This document shows positions 1 to 13,332 of a DNA stretch of 64,000 nt, piece after piece. The stretch is from Solenopsis invicta (taxonomy: Eukaryota > Arthropoda > Insecta > Hymenoptera > Formicidae). The translations under genes and the position numbers were made by a program. The stretch is from the NCBI RefSeq assembly GCF_016802725.1, contig NC_052673.1:10985037-11049036 (forward strand), written 5' to 3'. Under the pieces are notes generated by a model. It did not search any database. It was given only the letters and a program-made list of their open reading frames with translations, and was not told where the DNA came from. Position 1 is the stretch's first letter; each line of letters begins with the position of its first letter.

Positions 1-312
1 CCGCCTCCGTTTCCTCTCCCTCGTCCTTGCCACCGCGATCCTTGATGGCACGGCGGCGCAGCGGCGCGCAGCTGAGAGAACTTCGGTTATAATGCTACGA
101 TGGTCGATTTAACTGCGTAAGACCACCGTGTCAAAAGCCGGGAAGTTTCCTCGGCAAACTACATCCTTGTATAAACTTGCCTAACTATGACGCGATTTAA
201 GGACCGGAGACACGTCAAACGTCTTTAATTGGGAGGTTTAACTGTAACGATCAGATTACAGGAATAGCTGCGAATGACTGATCTGGAACAACGTCACGTA
301 ATTTTGTTGCAG

Positions 313-556
313 GAGGCAGACGGCAGAGGAGAGGGAGGCCGAGAGGCAAGCCGCGAATCGACTCATGCTGTCACTGCAAGCCGAGGCCCTTGGCAAAGTG
401 GCGTACCCGACGTCGGTGTCCGGGCACCCGGGCGGCGGCCCGGTGTCCAGTCTGGACAGGCAGCAGACGTCGACGACGGCTCTGACCCATCCCGGCGTCG
501 GCCAATGGGCCTCGCCTTACGGCCCGCCGCAGCCACTGGCCGAGCCGATTTGCTGA
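313..556 (+). CDS. C15: TLX/HOX11-type homeobox protein (C15/clawless), terminal coding exon, 5' part outside window
   Basis: Seen: an acceptor (ttgttgcag) ends at 312. The exon then reads R-Q-T-A-E-E-R-E-A-E-R-Q-A-A-N-R-L-M, continues through a Gly/Pro/Ser-rich tail of about 60 residues, and stops with TGA at 554-556. Family knowledge: the segment directly after the homeodomain recognition helix in TLX1/2/3 and Drosophila C15 has this same charged stretch followed by NRLML. These are sequence-specific DNA-binding transcription factors used in distal leg and neural patterning. The homeodomain itself must be in an upstream exon, since the first base completes a codon begun earlier (phase 1). 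About 81 codons are present. The lineage-specific tail is rich in G, P and S. Confidence is high for the family; the symbol is by homology. Confidence 0.85.
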
Positions 557-1666
557 AGCGCGACGACAATCCGAGAGACTGTCGTCAAGTGAGTCCGCCG
601 TCTCGTCCTCCTCGTCCTTCCTCGCGTCTAGAATCTGGAATGAGAATCCGCAGTCGGATTTGCATTCCGTTTCTTCTTTTTTAATTTACAATAGGTAGCG
701 AACGAGGGAATGCGCATTCATCCACCGATCGTGAGATTAATAACAGAGCAGAGAGACTTTTTCCCTTATTATTATTATTATTTTTTTTCTTTAGGAATAG
801 TATCGACGAATTGTAGGCTACTAGGCACACCGCCTTCCTTCTGCCTTACGATATTCAGGCGAACCACCGAACACGAACGTCCTAAAGAGCACCGCGAAAT
901 CGATTGTACATTGCCTTACGACATCATATACTCGGGGCCGCATCATCCATTAGCCACGGCCCGAGATTTTGCCATATAATTGTCACGGTTTGAGCAATTA
1001 ACCAGCGCGGTACGATCGCGCGCGAGGCGCGATAATCGTCGTGAATTTATCATGTATGTACGAACAATCGGGTCGCGTTAAAAAGCGTTCGTTCCTTTTC
1101 GCGGAGCGAGAGGATCATCGTAATTAGCCTCGATTGACGCGACATTATCGACACGTACGTGTCTCGACCCGACGAAATAGAGTCGCGGAGATGAGTGCCC
1201 TTCTCGAAAACGTTATTTCCAAATCGCGTTGAACGGGCCGGACGTTCGATAATGTCTTTCTCCCCCCTTCCCCCCTCCCTTTCCGTTACCCTCCTTCCCT
1301 TCTTCCCAAACGTGCTAAAGCTACTCGATCTTTCCTAAAGAGAAGCTGCATGATTTTTCCGCGCGTTGTGCATCGTCGAGAAATCAGCGGTCGCGCGAGT
1401 GAAGACGCAGCGTAGCCCAAGATCCGTATTCACATCCTTGTTTAAGAAACGGTCGGGTAAGTCTTGAATTTTATGTCGTAGACGCATCAGCGAATGATTG
1501 CGTTTAGCAGAAAAAGCAGCTTTGCAAGTGTTGTAAGATTCTTTAACGTAAGATTGGTTTACACTTTCAGATTCGGCAGGAACTAAGGGCAAAAATCAGT
1601 GATATTAAAGAATCTTACAACTAAAGAAAGTTGCAAAACTATTTTTTCTGCCGAGCGCGATTATTG

Positions 1667-1805
1667 GGCGAATTCAAGCCGAAGAAGCGGTTAGGTTAGC
1701 TCGCCGAGCGACTGAACGTGATTGGTTAGGTTCACCAGGTAAGAGCCAATCAGGTTCAGTCGCTTGGCGAGCAAATCTAGCCGCTTTGCCGGCTTGAACT
1801 CGTCC
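1667..1805. mobile_element. Foldback/MITE-like inverted repeat
   Basis: Two arms of about 60 bp pair across a short spacer. The left arm contains TTCAAGCCG ... GCGACTGAAC ... TGATTGG. The right arm is its reverse complement with several mismatches (CCAATCA ... GTTCAGTCGC ... CGGCTTGAA). No protein is encoded. The structure suggests a non-autonomous DNA transposon; no convincing target-site duplication was seen. Confidence 0.6.
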
Positions 1806-2717
1806 GTTATCTCGATCGGGCGACGTTATTTTCGACACTTTTTTCCATCGAATAAAAAGGATCTCTTCGTTAGATGTGAATGCGGGCTTGACGGAGCAAA
1901 GAAAGAGCTGACGTGACATATCTGTGTACATACTAGACGCCATAGTTGTAATTAGACATTACATACTTGTACGATATATGAAATACTTGTATACGCAGAA
2001 GCGCTGTCGTGCCAACGTACCGACGGCGTACGTTCTCTTTGATTGTTAGATACGTCCTGTATATATTATTTCATGCGCCCTGCACCGTGGCAGAATGCAA
2101 TCAAGATTATATTATATATCCCGGAATATACTATTATTATTATTATATATATATACTGCTAAAAAAAATAAACCATACATACCACACACAACGATCGTCG
2201 TTGACGTCGTATGATTAGGTATGTTTTAAGTTATAAGTTCGGTAATTATTATTATAGCGAACGATGTGATGTTATGTAAGTACGTGTAACGTTGTATATA
2301 CGAGAAAACAATTGAAATGCATATATAAAGTGATTTAACTGCTCTACTCGTTCCTCGGTATCTAACCATACATCCTTGCGAGAAATGCCGACGGCTTGCG
2401 TGGGAATAGCACGGAATCAGGCCGCTTAAAGCAGAAACAATTAGTAACAACGTCAGTAATAATTTCATTAACCTAATAAGCAACGATCCATTCTTTGTGG
2501 GTAATTAAAGATTTTAATGATCCCTTTACACAGGTATCTCGAACGTCATCGCATCGATTGTAACGAACTTCATTTCGCGTAAAGTCAATTGTGTCTGAAG
2601 CTTAAAGGCACAGAAAATCAAGAGAATCATTAAGAAAAATTCTCGCTTAAATATTTAATAAACTTTGTGACAAATAATTCTTTCTCATTGTATTTCACAG
2701 CTACGAGTTAGCGTGCG

Positions 2718-2950
2718 CAGAAGAAAAGATTAGTATCAAATCAACAATTCATCGTTTTATATAAATCTTGAAAGAATTTGATAATCTCAAACAGATATAA
2801 TTTGCTAACATAAAGAAATTTTGTTTCTTTATGTAAGTAAACTTTAGTAAAAAACTTTATGTAAGTAATTGTGTCTGTGTAAGATTACCAAGTTCTTTCA
2901 AGATTTATGTGAAACAATGAATTGTTGATTCGACACTAATTTTTTCTGTA
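2718..2950. mobile_element. MITE, about 230 bp, long terminal inverted repeats
   Basis: The left arm includes ATCAACAATTCAT and AAATCTTGAAAGAA. The right arm holds the reverse complements (TTCTTTCAAGATTT, ATGAATTGTTGAT), giving arms of about 65 bp at roughly 85% identity. It is AT-rich, non-coding, and has the typical MITE layout. Confidence 0.65.
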
Positions 2951-3252
2951 TCTTCATAGACGAAAATTTTTATAACATAAAATATGGTTTATACAACATA
3001 AAATATCTCTGGAGAAAAATAAAAGAAGATTATTTGATTCGAACGAACAAATATTGTGAGTAAAAAATTTTCTCATTTATGGTAACAATTTTTAATATTA
3101 TAAAATTATCAAAATATTTTTAAAAACAGAAGTACATGGGATTTTACATATAAATCGTTTTTTTTCTGTAGTTACTCAGCATGTGAAAATACTCAAGTAA
3201 AGTGATAACGTAGAAAAATCAATAGCTTCCGAGATATCTCATATTTCATTTA

Positions 3253-3746
3253 GATATATTCTGATGTGAAATGGATGGAATATCTAATAAAATATACTTA
3301 TTTCTTTTTTACCCTCATGTTCTATTCTTATTTTTATAGACAGAAGGGTTTTGATGCGGTTACATTTATGCAAATACAACAATACATCACGTAGAATGTG
3401 CAATCGCTCCTTTTTTTTTTCTTTTAAACAGTCATATATTTTCTTTCACATCAATCGATTCATCCCATTACTTTGTACAATAAAACATACGTCACTTTGA
3501 CGTATTCTGAAATGAAATGGAATGAAATATCTCATAAAGCGTAATCACCTTTCAACCTTTTTATCTTAACATTAATTTTAATTTTTTTTACAAAATAGTA
3601 AGCGAAATCGTTTGATGATCCTGCACACAAACGCAGAAATGCGTCTGGAATCTGCTCTTCTCTTTTTTTTTCAAAACGTATAAATTATACGTTTTCCTTC
3701 ACATCAATCGATTCATCTCATTATTTTGTACAATGTCATTCGTACG
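3253..3746. repeat. Diverged tandem duplication, unit about 250 bp
   Basis: Two head-to-tail units. Each starts with TATTCTGAWRTGAAATGG, followed by GAATATCT, and ends with a poly-T stretch and CACATCAATCGATTCATC, then TTTGTACAAT (near 3448-3482 and again near 3700-3733). Divergence in the middle is substantial. No coding capacity was seen. Confidence 0.6.
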
Positions 3747-6666
3747 CGTATACATTTTGCAGCAGATACGCGGAACGATCGGTACAACGTTTCATTTCCT
3801 TCGATGAGATCGGTACACTTTGCAAATTGCGCCGTTTAAGAAATACGAGGAAAGCATCGGAACGGGTTGTCGTAACGAGGACTCATTACTCTGTGTCAGT
3901 GCGCCGCGCAATGCCTACGTCTTCTTTGGAAGCTTGGTTTCCGTTATTTTTGTGTCGAAACGACTACCTTGTCACACGATCGCAATATTTTTGATCTTTC
4001 GCATCCGCGTAAACAGGCGAGTGGCAGTCGGTGTTTTCCCATTCCTCCTTTTCTCCCCCGCCTCCCCCCGTTCTCTCTCCGTCACACCTCTTTCCCCTAA
4101 CAACGTCCGTCAAAGACGCGAGTCCTTTTTCTCCGATCGCCTTAATCGGTGTCTTTTCTCGTGGAATTATCCCGCTTCACCTAGAGCTCCCTGTACCGGA
4201 TGTGGCTGCGTTTACTGCCTATAATTGCAGAGGAGATGCCGCGCGCCGTCCCGCCCAATTATTTGGAGACAAATATCCGCCGCCACCGGGAACGAAGGTC
4301 CCGACCACTTCGTGCAGGACACGTCTCCGTGGATCACGACGAATCTGTGTGATACGCGGATATAGCATTCACGGAATGCACCGGCAGAGTTCACAAGAAG
4401 TGTTATTACATGATTTATGTAACATCTTGGAAATATGCCGAAAAAGTGTTATTTAATCCTCGGAAACGCTGCTCTCTCTGATATTTTAATCCGTATAAAA
4501 TCCTTTAAGAAATTATATTACAATGATTGCACTGAAAGAAAGATATCATTACGTTATTTCGTGTAACGATGCGAATTAGCAGAGAGAGAGAGAGAGAGAG
4601 AGAGAGATTCGTTTATAATTGCTCGCCGGTGACTAAAATCGTAATTTATTTTATATGGGTGTAACAAGTCAAGCTAATGGACTTTCCAAATACCGACCGA
4701 TCTCGTACGTATCTCTGAAAGAGCCCACTTGACGGAAGTATCCCAAGTGTTTCCGCCGTTTAGCGCAGAAATCTGATGAGCGAACCGTTTCCGACAGGTA
4801 CCCCGAACAGGTACAACACCAACGACCGAGAGCGGCGCGTCATCGGCGCCCTGTAATCTCCGTCTCAAGCGGAGACCTTCCTGCGGTATTTCTAGTTTTT
4901 AACGTAGACACAGACCGCGTCTCGGTGGCGGACCGGTGACGAGGGGAGAGGTGAGGTCCAATTACGAGGACCCCGAGTATCAAGACGTCCAGGCGGCTCT
5001 CTATCGAATCCCGCACCCGAAACTCCACACCGTCGACGAGTCATTGACCGCAATGTGAATGTCAAGAAAGGAAAAGAGACGAATGAAAATGACGGAAAAT
5101 CCAGTTTGTGAAAGCTACACGCGTTCTGCTAACGATGATGCGTGAGGCGCACTTTTCTTTACGTGCAGGTACACGGCAAGAATGGTTTCGCTGCGGTATC
5201 TAAAAATTTAGCTAGATACAAATTTGAAAGGCATTTTTTTAAACTGTCTAAATAAAATAATTATATAAATTGATTGAGAGAGAGAGACTCGTCCCGAAAA
5301 GTTGGGAGGGTTCGATTCCTGGTTGAGCTGTTATTTTTTGCTACAAATTCTTTAGTAGTTTAATAATAATGTGTTTAACAATAGTTTAATAATTATTAAA
5401 AAATGAAAACATGAATGGCAAATGAGAGTGACAACGTTCTTGGTGCGGATGCAAAATTGTATTTAAGTATTTCTTCGTTTAAACTTCTTTAAAACTTTAT
5501 AATATTTGGGGAAAATGGTTTTTATTAGCATCATCATCATAATAATTAGAGCTAGTAGTTACTTTATAAAAGTAACATATTATTGGTATCGTTACTTTTA
5601 TAAAAAATAACTTGTTACCATTACTTGAAAAGTAAAGGTTTCTTACTTTTTTGCAATGCTATGGTAAAGCATTAGAATGTAAAATTATATTATTTAATAT
5701 AAACAATATTAAAAGTATAATAATAATAAATTTAAAATTCTCTAAGCTATTCTATATATACAACAAGTTTTTCTTTATATTTTTATTTAATAATTTTTCT
5801 AACTCTTTATATTCTAATATATTTATTTTTTACAAGAATTTAAACATTTTTTTTTAACACATTAATGTCATTAAAAATGCATTTCAATAATCACTGCCAG
5901 TACTGAAGATATATAAAATGTATCAGAATATTCAATTTTTTAAACTCTTTAATTCCTTGAAATAAAGAACTGATAAATGCTTCCATAAACTGATTACTAT
6001 ATCACTGATGATATTTCGTCAATTACTTGAATAATAATCATCATTTACTGATACAGTAATCAGTTTATTGAAACATTTTATTAGTTCTTTTTCTTTTAGG
6101 GATCATGCAATTAGTGCGCGATATTAGCATGCAATTTATTAAATAGGTACAAAGATAATAGAAAATTAATGATAAAAGTAACAATTAAATTTGTTATTGT
6201 TGCGGACAAAAAATAAATAACAGGAATGATAACGACGTCACTTTTCAACTCTGGTAATAATCATGCTTGTTGCATCATTAATCAATTTATTGTGTTATTA
6301 CTATTTTTATTTAACTTCACTGATTTTATATTAACAAAAAAAAAGATTTTATTATATCAATCAATAGCTACTTATCTAGGATTAAGTGCGTTTTATAAAA
6401 CTAAGCAAAATTTTTGATTATTAAATAGGACTCGAGATTTTATAATCAAAACGTTTGATAAGTTTCACTATAATCTGGTAATTTCTATAAGATTTCTGAT
6501 TTGTCCGATTTTGAATAAGCATAATACTGGTTGAATCTACTTGATTTCTAAATAATGCAGCAAGGCTTATTTTTTAGAGTTAGAACTGTGTTTCTAGAAA
6601 ATTTATTAGGCACGCCTGAGCTTGAAAATGTATATATAATATTCACACAAGAAATATCAGCACTAA

Positions 6667-6793
6667 GGCTGGTATTCATAATCGTAAATAATTTTCAATT
6701 TTTGATTGAAAACGTAATTAATTACAGGTTTTTTCATTTTTTTTTTTTTTCAATCAAAGATTGAAAGTTATTTACGACTATAAATATCGGTCT
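6667..6793. mobile_element. MITE with GGCYGGTATTCATA termini
   Basis: The left end GGCTGGTATTCATAATCG and the right end CGACTATAAATATCGGTC form terminal inverted repeats continued by TAAATAA/TTATTTA. The outermost bases match the better preserved family members at 43053-43197 and 53232-53377, but the interior differs, so this is a related subfamily. Confidence 0.7.
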
Positions 6794-6958
6794 AAGATTC
6801 AAATCGATGCTCATTTTTAATTAATTTTGCTTTTACATATCAGTCTATATGTTATTCTATTATTGTAATTTTTTAAATATCTCAGCAAAACCACTGACAA
6901 CGAGAAAACACTCGGAGTGATTTTTGAGGAAAATTTTTGCGTCTAAAAATGTATATGA

Positions 6959-7007
<49 letters not shown>

Positions 7008-8000
7008 TTCTCTCATCGTTCTGGAATTAAACCGCAGGACAGCTTAGGAGATACAAGTGTCTTCATCGTTTAGTATTACTATACGTTACGCTAACGAAGT
7101 ATTTACGCTAAATCAGTCGTTCCGTCACGAGTGGAACGTGTAAATAATACCGTTTTTCGAGAAAATTGTAAGTCCCAGGTGCCGGCGCGCGGATTACCGT
7201 GTAATCTCGCGAGTCACGCGCAAATCGACGCGGAATTATGCAAATTATTGATGCCGTTTACTACTCATTGCCCACCCCGACCGGATCGGCGCGGCGGCGC
7301 GCACCCTGGAAATTAATCTACGCTCGTGCACACGCTCGGCGGCACGCACACGCCACCCCTCTCGCGGCTCGGCGTCGCTTCACATGGCCACCGAGGTGCG
7401 CGTGAGGAGGAGGAAGGGATTATGGTACGAATTAAAAACTAATCCGATATTAACTCTGCTCTCTCGTCTCCCTCTCCCCCGCATCTTTTTTCTCTCTCTC
7501 TTTCTCTCTTTCCACACCCCATCGCTTTGCTTTAAACGACTACGTTTCTCTGTGCGAAGACGCTTACGGTATACCCCCGCCGATACCTGAAGATAACGCC
7601 TTACAACGCGGGATTATTCATGCATCGCGGTTAATTAGGTCCGCATTGCGTTCGCTAATTTCCCGGGAGCACGCGATATTAGCCACTTTGTCCGGCTATC
7701 TGATTCCGAACGCGTATACGCGCGCGACGCGTGGGAACGTTGTTGTGTCTTGCGAGACCCGTTAATAACACGTCGATCTTCGCGCGATATCGCGGCGGCG
7801 GAAGGGAGGGAGGGTGCGCGAATAAAATTTTCAACGAAATTCGCTCGGAGGAGAGCAGCGGCGTAAGATGAGTCCACAGAGAATATAGAAGCGGTGTTAA
7901 TAACATCGTTCCGTTTGATCGCCATTCCTGAGTATATTACAGCATCCGCGTATCGCTACCGCGCGGCGCACACGCGGGGGAGGCACGCGCGCGCGCGTTC

Positions 8001-8051
<51 letters not shown>

Positions 8052-10918
8052 TGTATGCGTGCGTGTACGTACACACACGACACGCGAGGGTGCGTTTATA
8101 AAATCATGAGCGCGGCGCGCTGCCATATTTATACGGGCGTAGAAAATTTATTGTGATTGCGCTTCGCGCGAGAGAGCGAACGCGAGCGCGCTACATGCTT
8201 TTTCCACACCGCCGCCGCGCGCCATTGCCACAGCCGCCTCATCGCCGAATGGCGGCGGTTCAATTTCGCGACGGGAACAACGAGTCGCGCTTATGGAAAT
8301 TGATAGTTCCGATGAAAAATAAATCCGCCAACGCGACACGCGATCGTCCGCGGGGATGTTTTCGGGATTATTGTGCGCGAAACAGCGATGTTGCGTCCGA
8401 CGATTGTCCGGTAATTTCGAAATAACGCGAGCAGCGTCCGTTGTCTTGTAATGAATTCGATTGGGTGCAATAGTGCGCACAGATGCACATCAAGGATGTA
8501 CGTGCCGCAAGCAAAAGTATGAAACAATTGAGGAAACGAGAAAAGCCGACAATGTTTTAATAATGCCCAAATGATATTTTTTATGTGATTTTATAAATTA
8601 TTCGTAGTTTTAAAACTCATTTCAAAGTAAAAATTTGGATGTTCATAACTAAAATTTTTTGTCGTTGATTAAGAAAAAAAATTGTTCTTTTTTTATTTTC
8701 GATTATATTATAATAATTTTAGTAACAAGTTTTTTAGTATTTTTGTATCGCGTTGTGTAAAATGTTTGCCTCGTTTTTATTTTTCCGTTTTTAGATGCCA
8801 TTTTACGAATTTTTGAAAGACCGTTAAATATATGTATACGCGAAATATTTTGGTTAAATCAATGTTCGGATTATGAAAGTAATAAAATATCACTTTTTTC
8901 AACGCGCATATAATTGAATAACTTAGTAAAGCGATAAAACCAATTTCTACGTCTTTATGCACACAGAGCTTATCAACCAAATAAATAATGTGATTAAATC
9001 TGCTATTCATCATTCTGAAATTATCGAAATAACAAGTAATTCATAAAGCGTTTGAATCAAAGCGTTTGAATCAAAGAACATTTGAGGACTATGAATCCTT
9101 ATAAAAATTAAATATATGAATAATCAGTCAGAAATTAATGAAACTGTGATTATGCATCAAATGATGATTGACTATGGTATAGTAATAGCTAAGACTTCTC
9201 TTTAACCTAGAATACTAATTGAGTGAATTTTCACTCAGATGCTAATTCAAGTTTAATACAGTTTTTGTTATTAAAATTTTGATAGTTTAAAGTAGTATTT
9301 AATAAGATATTTTTACATTAAAATAGAGTTAAGTGAGTTATTCTAATATACCTTGAAATCTATAAGAAAAAAATTTTTTTAAATTCTTAAAAGCGTAAAA
9401 AAACATTCTTAATTACGTGGGTGAATTTTCAGAATGGTCTCAATGCCAGAAATATATGCCTAGCACTCTAAAAGGTTACAGCTGCCGTACATAAATCGAT
9501 GTAAAAAATATGTATTTAATATAAATGTAATAAACGAAATAAACCGCGAGATTCTCAATATACCTTATTGTATTGTTTAGTAAATTATATATTTTATTAT
9601 TCGAGATATTTGCATTTTACTTAGGTTTACTCGTTTACTTAGATAAACGAGTTCAATGTTCACCAGTTCGCATTAGTGCAGTCTAATGGAATTCGCTATT
9701 AAATTGTCAATCAAACTCGGGCTGGTTTGCTGGCAGAAAAACTGCTTGAAAAAAATTCTCTATAAATGACCGATTAAAAAAAATGTACTTTCCTGTACAA
9801 CAGATAGGGGCACATAAGCAAAGATCGTCGTTTTAAGGTTATTTTCCGAGAAAAATAAAATTATTGTCCCGGTGATCTTCCGGCGGGGAAAGTATTCCGG
9901 TTCCGTTTCGGGGAAACGGCGCAACACCTAGTTGGGTGGTATTTTGATCGGACGCAGGAGGCCGATCAATTTTCATGGCGGTTAAGTGCCTCGTGCGCGT
10001 TTCCTAAAACACAGTGTCGAAGCACCGTTCATTTCCTGCCCGTAAAACGGGTCCCTCCGCAACTATCTTACGAGGCAGTTTCTCTATTTCCGATCGTTTG
10101 CGGTTTCGCCGCCGCGGGAACACGGTCGAGCCGTGTTAAAATCGAAACCGCTTTTTTTCTCTCCGGATAGACGCCGCCAGACAGACGGCGATCACGTCTG
10201 TTCGTTCCTAGGTCATCGACGACGTGGAATCGCTAGGAACGAGTAACGTTCGCGCCACGAAGGTCGCCTGCTGGTTGAAGGGAGAAAAGTGCACGTCTCG
10301 TAAATCGTACAAAAAAAAAAATCAAAACGTAATATTAACCCTTACCCGGTACAACGTGAAAAAGGGTATTTTATTAGCCCGAGCATGGGTGTTTCGCGTC
10401 CCACTTTCTCGTCTGTTTAAAGTGATTAAAAGAGTCTCTAAAAGTTCATGAACGTATTTTCAAGATTCTGGAACAAATGTCCGTATTTCTTTTCGGAGAA
10501 ATAGATGCAGTATAATTTAACTCTCCGATTGGGAACTTAAAGACCCAAGCGAATGTTTAATGATCGTTACAGACTCACAAAAAATTGGGAGCGTTATTTT
10601 ACATGAGAGACAAAATTATTTCTTCGCGCAATCACGATCTCTGCTCTCGTATCATCGTCTGCCCCTGAATTACACGCAATACAGAATTGTTATTTATCGT
10701 TTCCGCTGCAGAGGGAGTAACTTGATAAAATAAGATTGTACGTATGAAATAAGAAACTAACGATAACTGCTTCAAAATTTTAGAGTGATTTGATTCGCTC
10801 CGATTTAACTTACACCACGTACGTTAATTTGTAATACATTTTTTAATATATATATTATTAAGTAACTCTTACGTACGTTATTTTTTTACTTGAAAATAAT
10901 TCGACATGAAAGTGAATA

Positions 10919-11226
10919 TACGGGATGGTCGAGAATACTGTTAAAGATTTTAAGGGATGATTTCTCACACATTAATTCAAAACTTCATGTATCTGAAACA
11001 AATTATTTTTCTCTAAATCTACACAAAGTTGATCAAAATAATCCGAGTTTTCAAAATTTTCACCAAAAAACATAGAATTTTTTTCTCTCAACTTTGGCAC
11101 CCTATAGTATAGCTTTAGAAACTTGAAGCTGTTTCGAACATATGGTCATATAAGGTTTTCGTCTCGAATTAGTATCAGAAATCACCCCCTAAAATCTTTC
11201 AAATTACTTAACGACCACCCTCGTGG
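10919..11226. mobile_element. Non-autonomous DNA transposon, about 308 bp, about 45-bp TIRs
   Basis: The left end reads CGGGATGGTCG, then AAAGATTTTAAGGGATGATTTCT. The right end, reverse-complemented, reads AGGGTGGTCG, then AAAGATTTTAGGGGGTGATTTCT with spacing indels. No long reading frame lies inside. A 9-bp hairpin (AACGACCAC/GTGGTCGTT) is formed at the right boundary with flanking DNA. Confidence 0.65.
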
Positions 11227-13155
11227 TCGTTATCTATAGTATCTCGAACGAATTAATATCTCGTTCCGACGCTCACAAGACAACACGGTAAACGTTAACG
11301 TATCTCCTCGCGAGGAGGACGGAGGTGGAGGGAGATACAAGCGAAAGTAATAAAAGCACCGAGCGAGCGTGACGCGCCCGAGACGGAAATTGTACTTGTC
11401 AAACGCTTTTCCGTCGTTCCACGCTTTTTCGTTTTCGTTTTCAACTACGTAGCGCTCTGGAATTGCCGCGCTCCCTTGTCGCGCGACAAACGACAGGCGA
11501 CAGACGACAGCTCGAAAAAGGCGACAGCTCGCTCCTGATCCGGTAGCGAGGCGCCCATTTAGGATGATTGCCCGATTTTATGTATTTATACCGGGGAGAG
11601 CCGTCGCGGGCCCGCTTTTCACCGCGCCGACGTTTCTGTTTCTCTATCGCTAATAGGAATTCGTTTCGTTCGCAGCTTGTTTGTATCTGGCGCGGCGGCA
11701 GAGTGACGCGAAAATTTCGCAGACGAGCGTAATTCCGTAAATGAGATAATCCTCGTAAACCTTCAAACGAAAACGCAACTATAATTTTCGATTCATAGAT
11801 CTTTTGTAATTTCAAATTATTGCGTGGAGAGAAAAAGACAAAAAAAAAATATAGTTGAAATATTGGAATGTATTACTATCTAATTAATATTTAACGATAA
11901 AATAAATTAAAGTGCGCGAGAAAATTTATATAAAATGTAAATCACACGTAACAAATAGTAATAAAAATAAATATCGCAAATAATAAAATTAACAATGCAT
12001 TAAATATTGCCTGACCGTATACAACTGTAAAAAATTTTAAAAATTTATTTGAGAAAGTAATATAGTATTTATGAAGTTTATTATTAAATTATAGTATAAA
12101 ATTGTATTGAAAAAAGATCAAATTTGAATTCAAGGAATACTAATTTTAACCCAAAGTATTAATAATAAAGCTTAAAATTCGGAATGTAATACTTCTGAAT
12201 TATAACTTGATATTTTTTTTATAGATTAGTATGTTCTCTAATAGATTTTCAAATTTTATCTGCAGCTTTGTGAGACCAGACTATATTTGTATATTCAATT
12301 TTATTATTAATGATATTTTTATTTTTATTAGTATTTACATGTGTAAATTACATTATAAATACTAATTATATTATAAATATATATATTATTTTAATTTATT
12401 TTTATTAATATAAATACTAATTTTGATAACAATTATATCATTATAAATTTTAATTAAATAGTAATACATTATAATATTAGTTCAAACTATTTTTTTTTAT
12501 TTTTTCTTTTGCGTCAACTAAATAGTATGCTAAGATCAAGATGATATTTTAGGAAACACTTTTGACGACGATTTTATGATAAATTATTTTAAAACAATTA
12601 TTTTAAAATTATTGCCAAGTCAAGAATTGAGTAAGATCATAATAACTATTTTTTAAGTATTTTTTACATAATGTCAGCTTGATCTTACCATGATTTTGTA
12701 TTATGATTCTGCGTCTCACGTTTGAAGTATCGGCGCGATCTTTTGTTGCACTGTAATACTGTTTTAGATAATCACGCTCGAATTCCAATACCATGTAAAA
12801 AATATTATTACTTATATATGGAATTATGTTAGAACTTGCAATGGACACGCAGGCATGGGGTCGTACATCATTCACGTTACGGCTCATATATTCAACGAGG
12901 TTCCATCAAGTCTTACATTATTCCTCGACAGGTTGTATTTCGCGATCGTCACTATTTATTTTACGAGACTGTGTGGAAGTTGCCGGCCATCAAGCCTTTA
13001 TCGTCGCGATATATTAGAGTGCATAATTTTGCGACGCATATTTATATCACGATGATCATCTCGCGAGACATTTTATTAAAATAGAAGCGAACGGACAAGT
13101 ACATTTTATGTCGGACTTTTCATGAGTCATCGATAAGATAATTCTTTAAGAATAT

Positions 13156-13332
13156 ACAGCACAGACTAGCAAAAAGCATTACAAAATATTGCTGTAATGT
13201 TTCAGCAACAATATTATATATATATTGCTGCAACGTTGCTGCAACATTGCATATCAATATTTTTCAAGCGAACATTTTATCATTGCTGAAACATTACAGC
13301 AATATTTTGCGATTTTTTCTATACTCTGCTGT
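13156..13332. mobile_element. MITE, about 177 bp, ACAGCA termini
   Basis: Begins ACAGCACAGACTAGC and ends with the reverse complement of ACAGCAGAGTATAG. The arms extend inward over AAAATATTGCTGTAATG and TTTCAGCAA and pair over about 50 bp. The interior is full of TTGCTGCAAC motifs. It is non-coding. Confidence 0.6.

Noticed and set aside
274..684. 136-codon plus-strand frame overlapping the C15 exon
   Set aside because: Different frame from the TLX/C15 homology; it runs through the acceptor and has no recognisable content.
5300..5335. GGTTCGATTCC, a tRNA T-loop/B-box-like string
   Set aside because: No acceptor, D or anticodon stems could be drawn around it; chance or a decayed SINE.
11441..11815. 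124-codon Arg-rich minus-strand frame
   Set aside because: CpG-rich DNA readily gives long Arg/Ser frames; no motif, no plausible start context or splice partners.
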